Shown here: positions 1 through 5,964 of the stretch, one piece after another
Position numbering within the stretch: position 1 is the first letter of the stretch
How the letters are laid out: every line of letters begins with the position of its first letter
Origin: a virus
IMG/VR virus record: IMGVR_UViG_3300010396_000056
Span: 1 to 47,071 of that record
Direction: 5' to 3' (one strand)
Length of the DNA: 47,071 nucleotides
Notes under the pieces: model-generated
What the model was told of the DNA's origin: nothing
Database searches by the model: none
What the model saw: only the letters and a program-made list of their open reading frames with translations
Translations under genes and position numbers: made by a program

Positions 1-123
1 CGCGCTCGAATAGGGTGGGCTGCATTACTTCACTTTCAGGCTTTGCCAGCTGTGCTTCTTCTTCAGTTGTCCAAGTAGGGAATCGGGATACGGCACCTTC
101 AGCAGTTTGTCGCGCTCGCACTC
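1..123. repeat. Left copy of 123-bp terminal direct repeat
   Basis: Bases 1-123 are identical to 46949-47071. The helicase and KTSC-like genes read through the join in phase (TAATG overlap), so the sequence is a circle with a redundant end. An overlap this short is more typical of an assembler k-mer overlap than of a biological terminal repeat. It holds the 3' end of the KTSC-like gene and a second copy of the first codons of the helicase gene. Confidence 0.95.
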
Positions 124-279
124 TGCCACGTTCGGGCCGTGGATGTAGACCGATGCGCCGTGCGTCTTGCTGGGCGGATACTCCACAACGAGGTACCCGG
201 CGTACCAACCGATGCGGCTCATGCGGCCCTTGGGGACGGGTACGAGGTTGGCCTTGGCTACTACCTCACTCGTCGTCAT
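25..279 (-). CDS. KTSC-domain-like small protein
   Basis: An 84-residue protein. A run of roughly IGWYAGYLVVEY... followed by a variable loop and a basic C-terminus resembles the KTSC domain, a short fold proposed to bind nucleic acid and often found in phage replication regions. The ATG at 279 is chosen because GGAGGA lies just upstream and the ATG overlaps the preceding stop as TGATG. Its own stop overlaps the helicase ATG as TAATG (seen at 25-27 and again at 46973-46975), so it is translationally coupled to the helicase. The frame stays open upstream, but that extension is out-of-frame shadow of the neighbour. The assignment rests on pattern resemblance only. Confidence 0.6.
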   Translation of the reverse strand: MTTSEVVAKANLVPVPKGRMSRIGWYAGYLVVEYPPSKTHGASVYIHGPNVAECERDKLLKVPYPDSLLGQLKKKHSWQSLKVK

Positions 280-536
280 CAGAATCCTCCCATGAACGTA
301 TCGACCTCGAAAGCAGAGATGCCGCACTTGGAGCAGGAAACACTGTAGGCGTTGCCGATCTTCACTGTGCCTCCATCCCACACGTGATCTTCCTCGGTGC
401 ACTTGGGAGGCGAGCAAACAAAAGATGTGACCGGGGATGTTTCCTCAAGTTGGCAATCACAGTAGCACCCGTTTCCAGTACAAGCAGAGTGCATTCCGTC
501 GAAGCAGGAGGGGCATACTGGATAAGTTTCGCTCAT
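279..536 (-). CDS. Cysteine-rich small protein, probable zinc binder
   Basis: An 85-residue acidic protein. It has an N-terminal C-x2-C, a cluster of closely spaced cysteines near residues 19-28, and two later C-x2-C-type pairs (CSPPKC, CSKC). These could form one or two zinc ribbons. The gene sits in the leftward early unit, overlapping the upstream gene by ATGA (533-536) and the downstream KTSC-like gene by one base. I do not recognise a specific family. Small zinc-ribbon proteins are common among phage early host-takeover genes, but no function can be assigned. Confidence 0.7.
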   Translation of the reverse strand: MSETYPVCPSCFDGMHSACTGNGCYCDCQLEETSPVTSFVCSPPKCTEEDHVWDGGTVKIGNAYSVSCSKCGISAFEVDTFMGGF

Positions 537-751
537 GGATGCGCCGCCAGCTTCCGCCCCTCAACCCACGACAGGTCGGCGGCTATGCTGCACTTCAAGC
601 CGAACGACTCGCCGGGAAGCACAGGCTCGCGGTGGCACTGGAAGCACATGCCCTTCGGTGGAAGGATGACCGGACGGCGTTGGCGGCGCATAGGATCAGG
701 GCCGTAGTAATCGCGGTCGTGTGCAATTTCGGTGCTGGTAGGTTGCCTCAT
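533..751 (-). CDS. Small basic protein with one CxxC, unknown function
   Basis: A 72-residue basic protein of unknown family. A central CFQCHREPVLPGESFGLKC stretch (C-x2-C ... C) suggests a half or atypical zinc knuckle. ATGA overlaps on both sides (533-536 and 748-751) place it firmly in the translationally coupled early series, and that is the main reason to call it a gene. Confidence 0.6.
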   Translation of the reverse strand: MRQPTSTEIAHDRDYYGPDPMRRQRRPVILPPKGMCFQCHREPVLPGESFGLKCSIAADLSWVEGRKLAAHP

Positions 752-1002
752 AGCTCTCCCTTCAGCGGTACCCTCATCAACTCGTCAGCCTTGGCCCAGC
801 ACGCATCCCTCTGAGCCTCGTACTTCGCCAACAGACGCGTCTGCATAGGCGTGCAAAGGACGGGTTGTCGCTTCACATCTTCGGCAATCTCCGCACGGTG
901 GCGCTCGTGCATCCAGCCAACCTCAACGTACATCCAGTAGTGGCGGTACGGAGGTCGGAGTGAACGCCAGCAGCGGAGCAGGAAGTAGACCATTGTTTTC
1001 AT
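748..1002 (-). CDS. Small protein, hydrophobic-aromatic N-terminus
   Basis: An 84-residue protein of unknown family. The N-terminus (MKTMVYFLLRCWRSL) is hydrophobic and then rich in Arg, Trp and Tyr; the rest is charged and helical. The ATG at 1002 is preferred over the longer open frame because it overlaps the upstream stop as ATGA (999-1002) and has GAAAGG upstream. It could be a small membrane-associated protein, but the hydrophobic stretch is short. Confidence 0.6.
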   Translation of the reverse strand: MKTMVYFLLRCWRSLRPPYRHYWMYVEVGWMHERHRAEIAEDVKRQPVLCTPMQTRLLAKYEAQRDACWAKADELMRVPLKGEL

Positions 1003-1184
1003 TCGTAGCAACCTTTCTCTTTGTTGGCCCTCCATCCACGGCGCTTGGCAATGGTGGCGGCGTACTCTTTGCACTCTGGGGTCTCTGAGCGCATGAGAGG
1101 GATGATGAACCGGTTGAAGCTCTCCAGCGTGTTGCACCAGCCCACCATCACCTTCCATGTGCCAAGATGTTTGTCGTCGCTCAC
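999..1184 (-). CDS. Hypothetical early protein (61 aa)
   Basis: A 61-residue protein with mixed composition (MSDDKHLGTWKVMVGW...) ending in a Lys-rich tail. It has no recognised domain. It overlaps the Gp157-like gene upstream (ATGA at 1181-1184) and the next gene downstream (ATGA at 999-1002). The coupling and a plausible start support expression, but nothing suggests a role. Confidence 0.6.
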   Translation of the reverse strand: MSDDKHLGTWKVMVGWCNTLESFNRFIIPLMRSETPECKEYAATIAKRRGWRANKEKGCYE

Positions 1185-1702
1185 TTGATGCGCAGGAACC
1201 TGGTCGGCGGGTTCTCGTGCACGTTGATGGCGTTGGGGAGGGGATCGCCGGCAGAGAACCTGTTGCGAATCGCCGTGGTGTTCAGCGCGTAGGTCTTCTT
1301 CACCAATTCACTGTCCGTCACGTCCAGCGCCATGAGGTCAGCATCCGGCGCGAGTTCGATGGTCAGCGAAGGTGCTGCGTTCTGTCCCCAGATGGTGTTC
1401 TTCGCTGTCTTCAGCTTGCCGTTGAACGCGGCATCTACAGCGAACAACATGCGTGCCTTCAGGGACTCCGCAGCGGCCTCCAGTGACTTCTGACGCTCGC
1501 TGTAACGCTTCGCCTCGGCCTTGCATACCTCCGCGTCCGCTTCGATCTTGCGGACGACCCATGCAGCGCCGTCAAGAGACTCTGAGCCTTGCGCGAGCAG
1601 GGCGTCGATTGATGCTTCAATCTCTGGGGTGATTTCCCCCATTGACTCGTAAAGCGCATCCGAGATTGCGATGCCTGCGGTTCCGATGTCGAGTAGTTTC
1701 AT
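1181..1702 (-). CDS. Gp157-family phage protein
   Basis: A 173-residue protein resembling the Siphovirus Gp157 family. The N-terminal half is a long helical, coiled-coil-type segment with a pattern like EIEASIDALLAQG...KIEADAEVCKAEAKRYSER. This is followed by the conserved beta region with KLKTAKNTIWGQNAAPSLTIE. Proteins of this family usually lie next to phage single-strand annealing or RecA-like genes, as here: the upstream Sak4-like ATPase overlaps it by ATGA (1699-1702). It probably acts in phage recombination or replication, though its biochemical role is not established. The start is set by the overlap; the open frame upstream is shadow. Confidence 0.85.
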   Translation of the reverse strand: MKLLDIGTAGIAISDALYESMGEITPEIEASIDALLAQGSESLDGAAWVVRKIEADAEVCKAEAKRYSERQKSLEAAAESLKARMLFAVDAAFNGKLKTAKNTIWGQNAAPSLTIELAPDADLMALDVTDSELVKKTYALNTTAIRNRFSAGDPLPNAINVHENPPTRFLRIK

Positions 1703-2628
1703 GCCGATGCTCCTTCGACTACAGGTTGAGTGTCGTATTCCTCGGTTCCCGATACAGGTGTGGCCCACTTCAGCAATTCGGCGTAGGCTTCGGGCGTGAT
1801 GTTGTTCACATCCTTTACATCCAAGCGAGCGAACTCGGCCTTGATTTCCTCCTTGGTCTTCGCGGAGAATTGGCACTGCTTCCACAACTCCGCAACCTGT
1901 AGAGGGTCAACAAAGCGCGGCGAAAGACCGTTCGCCATCCAGTCGCGGATGGCACCAGCTACCTCGGGAGATGTCAGATCAATCGGCTCATCCCCCGCGA
2001 ACAGGTTGGTGCGGTTCTTCGACGCCGTTGCCTGATGGCTCATGCCAACCTCGAAGACGATGGTGAACTCGTACTCCAGTCCGTCACGCTGAATCGGAGC
2101 CAATCCCACCTTGCGCGGCTGTTGCTTGCCCTTCGCGTTGGTCTCCAGAACGTACTCCTGCTTTGTCCGCAGTGTGCAGATTGTGTGGATGGGAATCTGC
2201 TTGATGAACTCCACGAACTGCGTGTGCTCCGGGGTGTAGGTGCTCCAGTTCGTGTAGCTGTTCGACCCAGGCTGACGGTCAAGAGCCTCCTTGCGGCGCA
2301 GAATGCCACCTTCTCCGTCCCACTGCTGCGTCAGGCTGTCCACGATCAGCACATCGTACCCGCCGTCTACAGCGGCTTGCATGGCCTTGCGGTAGCGTTC
2401 CGAGGTGTATGGTGCGGTAAGTGGGATGGTGTCGAAGTCGTAGCGGTCAGCGTAGAGCGATGCCGACTCGTTCTCGGTGTCCACGACAAGGATCTTGGCG
2501 TTGGGGACGAAGTTCTTTGCCAGAGCCAACGCCCCCTCAGTCTTGCCGGAACCGGAGGGGCCTTGGATTGCCATCTTCAGCTTGACGCTGTGCTTCTGCG
2601 CCTTGCGGGGTTGAAATTCATTTGCCAT
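1699..2628 (-). CDS. Sak4-like AAA ATPase (RecA-fold recombinase)
   Basis: A 309-residue RecA-fold ATPase of the AAA_24/Sak4 type. Walker A is GPSGSGKT (residues 23-30). KILVVDTENESASLYADRY follows, and a Walker B-type strand DVLIVDSLTQQW lies at about residues 92-103. Sak4-like proteins are short phage RecA relatives that promote strand annealing or exchange, usually with a single-strand binding protein; I see no SSB gene here. The start ATG has TAGGAGG in a small hairpin loop (2635-2650). The gene is coupled downstream to the Gp157-like gene. The C-terminal third is helical and less conserved. Confidence 0.85.
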   Translation of the reverse strand: MANEFQPRKAQKHSVKLKMAIQGPSGSGKTEGALALAKNFVPNAKILVVDTENESASLYADRYDFDTIPLTAPYTSERYRKAMQAAVDGGYDVLIVDSLTQQWDGEGGILRRKEALDRQPGSNSYTNWSTYTPEHTQFVEFIKQIPIHTICTLRTKQEYVLETNAKGKQQPRKVGLAPIQRDGLEYEFTIVFEVGMSHQATASKNRTNLFAGDEPIDLTSPEVAGAIRDWMANGLSPRFVDPLQVAELWKQCQFSAKTKEEIKAEFARLDVKDVNNITPEAYAELLKWATPVSGTEEYDTQPVVEGASA

Positions 2629-2634
2629 TTATCG

Positions 2635-2650
2635 TCGCCTCCTAGCGCGA
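2635..2650 (-). promoter_or_regulatory. SD-in-loop hairpin upstream of Sak4-like gene
   Basis: Read on the minus strand, TCGC-GCTAGGAG-GCGA forms a 4-bp stem with the SD core AGGAG in the loop, 6-7 nt before the ATG at 2628. It belongs to a set with those at 3452, 4786, 5965 and 45025. Confidence 0.5.
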
Positions 2651-2666
2651 TTTTACTGCGGTTGAA

Positions 2667-3449
2667 CTACTTTCCTTCCATCGCATCACGTACTGCCCGG
2701 ATGGTGTCGCGGTGGATCTCTACCACCATCGCGTCCGGTTGGGTAGCGGCCTCGGCAAGCAAGATATTCAGCGCCTTGCGTACCTTGGGGTCGATAGCTA
2801 CGGGCTTAGGTGCGGCTGCTGGGGCTTGCTCCTTCACGTCCGCCAGGGTAATCTTCCCCGGCTTCGCAAGCACCTTTGCCTGAGCGTCCTTGGACAGCTT
2901 CGCAATCGCCTTCACTGCTGGCCCTACAACGCGCTTGGCGCGCACGGCGGTCTCTGCGGCAGGGGAAAGCTCCAGCAATTGCAAGCGGCCCCGAATCCAG
3001 CCCGGCGTGGCGTGGTATACCTCAGCCGTCTGCGCTTCGGACATCTGGTAGACGTTGATGAGCCGCTGGATGTTGTGAGCGTCGTCCAGTTCGGTGGTGA
3101 CATTGCGCACGCGGTTCTCGGAGATGTTGGCGATGAATGCCTGTTGCTCCGTGAGCTGCGTGTACTTGCACCACAGGCGGAACGGCACCGGGGTAAGTCC
3201 GCGCTTGTTTATCTCCACGGCAGCACGCCAGCGCGAGAAGCCAGCGGTGAGGACAGGCTTGCCGGCCGTTTTGCGGATGCTCACCGGCTGAATCTGGCCG
3301 TGGGGCAACAGCATGTCCTGCACTAGCCATTCGATGTCGGGCAGATCGTGACGCCCGTTCATGGTGGGGTCAACCGTCAAGTCTTCGGGGAGCGCAGTCC
3401 ATAGACCTTCGCTGCGCTTGATGTCTGAGTCGTCAAATGTTACGGGCAT
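2667..3449 (-). CDS. ParB/sulfiredoxin-fold DNA-binding protein
   Basis: A 260-residue ParB-like protein. The N-terminal ParB/Srx domain includes a G-FSRWRAAVE segment, matching the family's G-x-R-R-x-x-A motif, preceded by a strand around ILPHGQIQPVSIRKT. A helical HTH-like middle follows (ISENRVRN...TAEVYHATPGWIRGRLQLLEL), as in ParB/Spo0J. The linker is Ala-, Pro- and Lys-rich. Phage ParB-fold proteins serve in partition, transcription control or as nucleases; no centromere-like repeats were seen here. Its SD lies in a weak hairpin loop (3452-3465). It is separated from the upstream small membrane gene by about 70 bp. Confidence 0.85.
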   Translation of the reverse strand: MPVTFDDSDIKRSEGLWTALPEDLTVDPTMNGRHDLPDIEWLVQDMLLPHGQIQPVSIRKTAGKPVLTAGFSRWRAAVEINKRGLTPVPFRLWCKYTQLTEQQAFIANISENRVRNVTTELDDAHNIQRLINVYQMSEAQTAEVYHATPGWIRGRLQLLELSPAAETAVRAKRVVGPAVKAIAKLSKDAQAKVLAKPGKITLADVKEQAPAAAPKPVAIDPKVRKALNILLAEAATQPDAMVVEIHRDTIRAVRDAMEGK

Positions 3450-3451
3450 GT

Positions 3452-3465
3452 GGCCTCCTAGAGCC
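3452..3465 (-). promoter_or_regulatory. Weak SD-in-loop hairpin upstream of ParB-like gene
   Basis: Minus strand GGC-TCTAGGAG-GCC, a 3-bp GC stem with AGGAG in the loop and a 4-nt spacer to the ATG at 3449. It is the weakest member of the set and is listed because the loop sequence is the same. Confidence 0.3.
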
Positions 3466-3519
3466 GATTAGTGTAGCGCGGGGATGGTCGCTTATAGTGC
3501 CAACTGAAGCCCGCGAAGT

Positions 3520-3642
3520 CTAGTGCTTGATATGCTGTACGGCACCCACAAAGAGGCACCGAAGGATGTAGGAGATGGCAAGCAGATCGCCAGCCACGAG
3601 GAAGAGGAAAGGGTGCAGGTAGACGCGGTGCACGGGCTTCAT
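3520..3642 (-). CDS. 40-aa membrane miniprotein
   Basis: A 40-codon gene supported by its ATGA overlap (3639-3642) with the HTH gene upstream. The translation begins MKPVHRVYLHPFLFLVAGDL and continues hydrophobic to a short basic end, so one transmembrane helix (about residues 11-30) is predicted, with the basic N-terminus inside the cell. The family is unknown. A small membrane protein co-expressed with a leaderless regulator could act in takeover, exclusion or signalling; the sequence cannot say which. Confidence 0.6.
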   Translation of the reverse strand: MKPVHRVYLHPFLFLVAGDLLAISYILRCLFVGAVQHIKH

Positions 3643-3824
3643 TGCATCATCCTTTCAATCGAAGCGTAGGAGATGCGAACGATGCCTTGCTTGCTGGCGC
3701 TCATCTTTCGGGAGACCAGCTTACCTTCTGCGGCCCATCGCGTGATCGTGCGAACAGAAACGCCCAACAGACCAGCAGCCATTGCTTTGCTGATCCATTG
3801 GGCGGGTGTGGTTGGTTGTGCCAT
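3639..3824 (-). CDS. HTH regulator (excisionase/MerR-like), leaderless
   Basis: A 61-residue winged-helix/HTH protein. ISKAMAAGLLGVSVRTITRWAAEGKL is the canonical pattern of phage excisionase- or MerR-like DNA-binding domains (helix-turn-recognition helix, then a basic wing with RKMSASKQGIVRI). The ATG at 3824 has no SD. It lies 7 nt after a TAGTAT -10 box with TTGACA 17 bp upstream, so the mRNA should start at or beside the A of the ATG. An inverted repeat, AACAT-N5-ATGTT, sits between the boxes and may be an autoregulatory operator. The longer open frame upstream is non-coding. With no integrase present, a transcriptional role is more likely than an excision role. Confidence 0.8.
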   Translation of the reverse strand: MAQPTTPAQWISKAMAAGLLGVSVRTITRWAAEGKLVSRKMSASKQGIVRISYASIERMMQ

Positions 3825-3831
3825 GAGAGGA

Positions 3832-3860
3832 ATACTACAGAACATGGCGTATGTTGTCAA
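3832..3860 (-). promoter_or_regulatory. Sigma70-type promoter with internal operator for HTH gene
   Basis: On the minus strand, -35 TTGACA is at 3860-3855, the spacer is 17 bp, and -10 TAGTAT is at 3837-3832. The inverted repeat AACAT-N5-ATGTT (3841-3855) fills most of the spacer. The TGA inside the -35 hexamer is the stop codon of the upstream zinc-finger gene. Confidence 0.75.
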
Positions 3861-3976
3861 GTGTTGTCTTGTGCGGGCTTGCATTTGTGGCCCGTCACCT
3901 TGCTTGACGGCATCACGGCCTTGCAGTTGAGGCACTGGAACAGCTTGGGGGGACGGCCAGGAGCGCGTGTGGTCAT
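3857..3976 (-). CDS. 39-aa zinc-finger miniprotein (C-x2-C...H-x3-C)
   Basis: A 39-codon gene with ATG at 3976 overlapping the upstream stop as ATGA. The translation begins MTTRAPGRPPKLFQCLNCKA and continues with a GHKCK segment, giving C15-x2-C18 ... H32-x3-C36 or similar, a compact zinc-finger pattern. The basic GRPPK segment is AT-hook-like, so DNA binding is plausible. The stop TGA lies inside the -35 box of the next promoter. The family is unknown. Confidence 0.6.
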   Translation of the reverse strand: MTTRAPGRPPKLFQCLNCKAVMPSSKVTGHKCKPAQDNT

Positions 3977-4158
3977 GGCTGCGACTCCTTGAGACGGAAC
4001 TGAGTGCAGCGGCATGTCGCGTACTCGCAGTCGCTACCCTCGGGCGTCTCGCTCCACGTGTGATCGTCATAACTGTGACCACAGACGCAGAGAAGGTCAA
4101 AGTCCGCGTCGCAAGTGATGTTTAGCGGCAAGGTGGTTACGTGTATGCGCTCGCTCAT
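3973..4158 (-). CDS. 61-aa Cys-rich protein, probable zinc ribbon
   Basis: A 61-residue acidic protein with five cysteines (C16, C24, C26, C43 and a CRC pair near residues 49-51) and a histidine, consistent with a zinc-binding fold. Its organisation (LLCVCGHSYDDHTW ... YATCRCTQF) resembles phage proteins with the pattern CxCGH...H...C-x-C. ATGA overlaps at both ends (3973-3976 and 4155-4158) place it in the coupled early string. No function can be assigned. Confidence 0.6.
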   Translation of the reverse strand: MSERIHVTTLPLNITCDADFDLLCVCGHSYDDHTWSETPEGSDCEYATCRCTQFRLKESQP

Positions 4159-4388
4159 TTGCCCCTCGCTTTCAGTTTCTCAGCCCTGACCCTTGCAGCT
4201 TCAATCTTGTACGCCAGGTGTGCGACAGCCTCCCAAGTCACCGCAAGGCGCTGGCGGGTGCCTTTGAGCCTCACCACGGCGTACTCTGGCTCAGCTTCGA
4301 TGACGATGGGGCGGTATCGGCGACCGTCTCGGAGTTCTGAGGCGGTCTCGAATACCAGACGGGAGCGGCGTTCGCGGAGGGCGGTCAT
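4155..4388 (-). CDS. Hypothetical basic early protein (77 aa)
   Basis: A 77-residue, Arg-rich protein predicted as two or three beta strands (VIEAEPEYAVVRLKGTRQRLAVTW) followed by a basic helix (AYKIEAARVRAEKLKARGK). This is compatible with nucleic acid binding. The ATG at 4388 is chosen because it overlaps the stop of the 26-aa membrane gene (ATGA at 4385-4388). The longer open frame reads through that gene out of phase. The family is not recognised. Confidence 0.6.
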   Translation of the reverse strand: MTALRERRSRLVFETASELRDGRRYRPIVIEAEPEYAVVRLKGTRQRLAVTWEAVAHLAYKIEAARVRAEKLKARGK

Positions 4389-4465
4389 TTGGCCCACATC
4401 CAGACGACACAGAGGGCAGTGAGAGCGCCGAGCAGGTAGGTGGTTAGGTGGCGTAGGATGGTCAT
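4385..4465 (-). CDS. 26-aa membrane micropeptide
   Basis: A 26-codon gene, ATG at 4465 and TGA at 4385-4387, with ATGA overlaps on both sides (4462-4465 and 4385-4388). The translation is MTILRHLTTYLLGALTALCV followed by VWMWAK, a single predicted transmembrane helix with a basic N-terminus. Both overlaps and the clean membrane profile argue that it is translated. Function unknown. Confidence 0.5.
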   Translation of the reverse strand: MTILRHLTTYLLGALTALCVVWMWAK

Positions 4466-4782
4466 GCGAATAGCTCCATCGCCATCGCGTAACGTTCTGA
4501 ATCACGAAAGATGCACTCCTGCTGAAACTTCATATTGCTCTGCATGATCGAAACGAATCCGTAGCTGGTAAACTCTGCGATGTAGGTCTTTCCATCACTG
4601 CCGTCTACGATACGGGCCATCTTCGCAAACGTGAGTTTCTTCGGCTCTCCGGTCGTGGTGCGAACCGCACGCTCACCGCGGTTGGTTTGCTCAATCTCGA
4701 ACCGAGCGGTGACTCGCTTGCTTCCACTCGGCCAGTCGTGAATAACTGCGGACATTCGTGGGTTGTTGTACGTGATTTCCAT
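4462..4782 (-). CDS. Hypothetical early protein (106 aa)
   Basis: A 106-residue beta-rich protein of unknown family. Alternating strands (RVTARFEIEQTNRGERAVRTTTGEPKKLTFAK, then a K-T-YIAEFTSYGFVSIMQ segment) suggest a small beta barrel, but I cannot name a fold. The start at 4782 follows an SD presented in a 7-position hairpin (4786-4807). The SD's TAG is also the stop codon of the upstream gene. It is coupled downstream to the 26-aa membrane peptide. Confidence 0.65.
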   Translation of the reverse strand: MEITYNNPRMSAVIHDWPSGSKRVTARFEIEQTNRGERAVRTTTGEPKKLTFAKMARIVDGSDGKTYIAEFTSYGFVSIMQSNMKFQQECIFRDSERYAMAMELFA

Positions 4783-4785
4783 TTG

Positions 4786-4807
4786 TCATTGCCTCCTAAA
4801 GCGATGA
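4786..4807 (-). promoter_or_regulatory. SD-in-loop hairpin upstream of 106-aa gene
   Basis: Minus strand TCATCGC-TTTAGGAG-GCAATGA, a 7-position stem with one mismatch (C/A) and AGGAG in the loop, close to the ATG at 4782. The TAG in the loop terminates the upstream gene, so terminating ribosomes would pass through the hairpin. Confidence 0.5.
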
Positions 4808-5074
4808 ACGGGTTATGCTGCTGTTGGCGTCTAGTTTCATGTTGCGTTGAGCGCGACGGGCGATAGCGCGGGCCTTCACGTTCGGTTGCCGCTTTGCTTC
4901 AGTGGAAGCCTTAGCGGGGATACTGTGGACGTGGCGCTGTACCGCCTTGCATTGTTCGGAGCGGTCAAGAGCATCGAAATCCGCATGACCGTAGGCGTTG
5001 CGGGTTGAATCCCATGCCGATACGAAGCCGGGGCGTTTCGGGGCGTACCAGGTGGTTGTGTGAGTGAACATCAT
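4796..5074 (-). CDS. Hypothetical basic early protein (92 aa)
   Basis: A 92-residue protein with an aromatic, His-rich N-terminus (MMFTHTTTWYAPKRPGF) and a strongly basic C-terminal helix (KRQPNVKARAIARRAQRNMK), suggestive of nucleic acid binding. ATGA overlap (5071-5074) couples it to the clamp-loader-like gene. It ends in the TAG that forms part of the next gene's SD. No family recognised. Confidence 0.6.
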   Translation of the reverse strand: MMFTHTTTWYAPKRPGFVSAWDSTRNAYGHADFDALDRSEQCKAVQRHVHSIPAKASTEAKRQPNVKARAIARRAQRNMKLDANSSITRSSL

Positions 5075-5742
5075 GCCCTCAATGCGTCTAGTTTTGAATC
5101 GAGAATGGAGAGAGCAGCGCGAACGTTTCCGTTCTGCTCTTTGATGAGCCGGGCCATGTTTGGCGCGGGTGAGTCTGTTTCAGCCGTCCACACACGCTCT
5201 AGAAGCTGCGTCGCGTCCGACTGTATGCCGTAGGTAGAGAATGGGAGAACGCGATTGCGGGACAGGAAACGGTCTGCGAATCGATCAGTAGCATTGCAGG
5301 TGAAGATCCACACGCAGTCTGGTATCGTGGCCGTACCGTCGAGGTAGGACAGGCAAGCAAGCTGCGCCGCGGCACTCATCTGGTCAGCTTCATCTACGAT
5401 GATTACGTGGCGAGTGAATCCAGGTGGCGCGTAGTAGTGACAAGAGAACGCCAGTTCGCGCACCTTGTCTACGGTGCATTGGCCGGCGGGGACGTGATGC
5501 ACGAACCCTTGCAGTTCACGAGCGACGGCTAGTGCCATGCTCGTCTTTCCGGTTCCGGCAGGGCCACAAAACAACATTCCGATTGCACGCGGATTGCTCA
5601 CGAAACCTGCTAAAGTACGTTTAGTTTCAGTGAGTCCGGCGAATTCAGCGATGCGCGTTGGGCGGTATTTCTCGCAGAGCGGCTCGGGGAAAGCGAATCC
5701 TGGCATCGGGGCGAGTTCGGGGAATAGGAGAGTGGATGTCAT
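5071..5742 (-). CDS. Clamp-loader-like AAA+ ATPase
   Basis: A 223-residue AAA+ protein closely resembling a clamp-loader small subunit (RFC small/DnaX type). The N-terminal EKYRPTRIAEFAGL is the RFC box. Walker A is GPAGTGKT (60-67) and Walker B is VIIVDEAD (113-120). A TCNATD sensor I region follows, then SRNRVLPF at about 161-168, where clamp loaders have the SRC arginine-finger motif; here Cys is replaced by Asn. It is shorter than usual (300 or more residues) and lacks most of the C-terminal collar domain. No sliding clamp or DNA polymerase is visible in this genome, so it may recruit or remodel the host replisome. It sits second in the early operon, coupled on both sides by ATGA overlaps. 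Confidence 0.85.
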   Translation of the reverse strand: MTSTLLFPELAPMPGFAFPEPLCEKYRPTRIAEFAGLTETKRTLAGFVSNPRAIGMLFCGPAGTGKTSMALAVARELQGFVHHVPAGQCTVDKVRELAFSCHYYAPPGFTRHVIIVDEADQMSAAAQLACLSYLDGTATIPDCVWIFTCNATDRFADRFLSRNRVLPFSTYGIQSDATQLLERVWTAETDSPAPNMARLIKEQNGNVRAALSILDSKLDALRA

Positions 5743-5960
5743 GCCGAAACCGCCAGCGTGATGTCCGACTCGCAGTCGAGCATTTCACCTTCGAGCACTT
5801 CGAGGTTCCATGAACGTCCTCCGTCTGTCCAGTAAACGAAACGGTCAACCTTGTTCGTGGCATACTCGCCGGTGTGAATCTCGCACACCAAGCCAACCGT
5901 GCGAGTGCGGTCAAGAACTACAGTTCCAACCGGAACGTCCCTCAATTCGAGGTATGTCAT
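5739..5960 (-). CDS. First early-operon gene, hypothetical (73 aa)
   Basis: A 73-residue acidic, beta-rich protein of unknown family (MTYLELRDVPVGTVVLDRTRTVG..., with YWTDGGRSW). It is the promoter-proximal gene of the leftward unit. The ATG at 5960 is chosen for its strong SD AGGAGG inside a perfect 6-bp hairpin (5965-5983). Upstream in-frame ATGs lie within the promoter region and lack an SD. It is coupled to the clamp-loader-like gene by ATGA (5739-5742). First-expressed early genes are often host-takeover factors; that is inference from position only. Confidence 0.65.
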   Translation of the reverse strand: MTYLELRDVPVGTVVLDRTRTVGLVCEIHTGEYATNKVDRFVYWTDGGRSWNLEVLEGEMLDCESDITLAVSA

Positions 5961-5964
5961 CTGG

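Noticed and set aside
1-123. T7-like biological terminal repeat
   Set aside because: The length and the circular gene continuity fit an assembly overlap better; without read-end data a biological repeat cannot be claimed.
1642-2883. Long plus-strand open frames antisense to the Gp157, Sak4 and ParB genes
   Set aside because: Shadows of strong minus-strand genes; no SD and unnatural composition.
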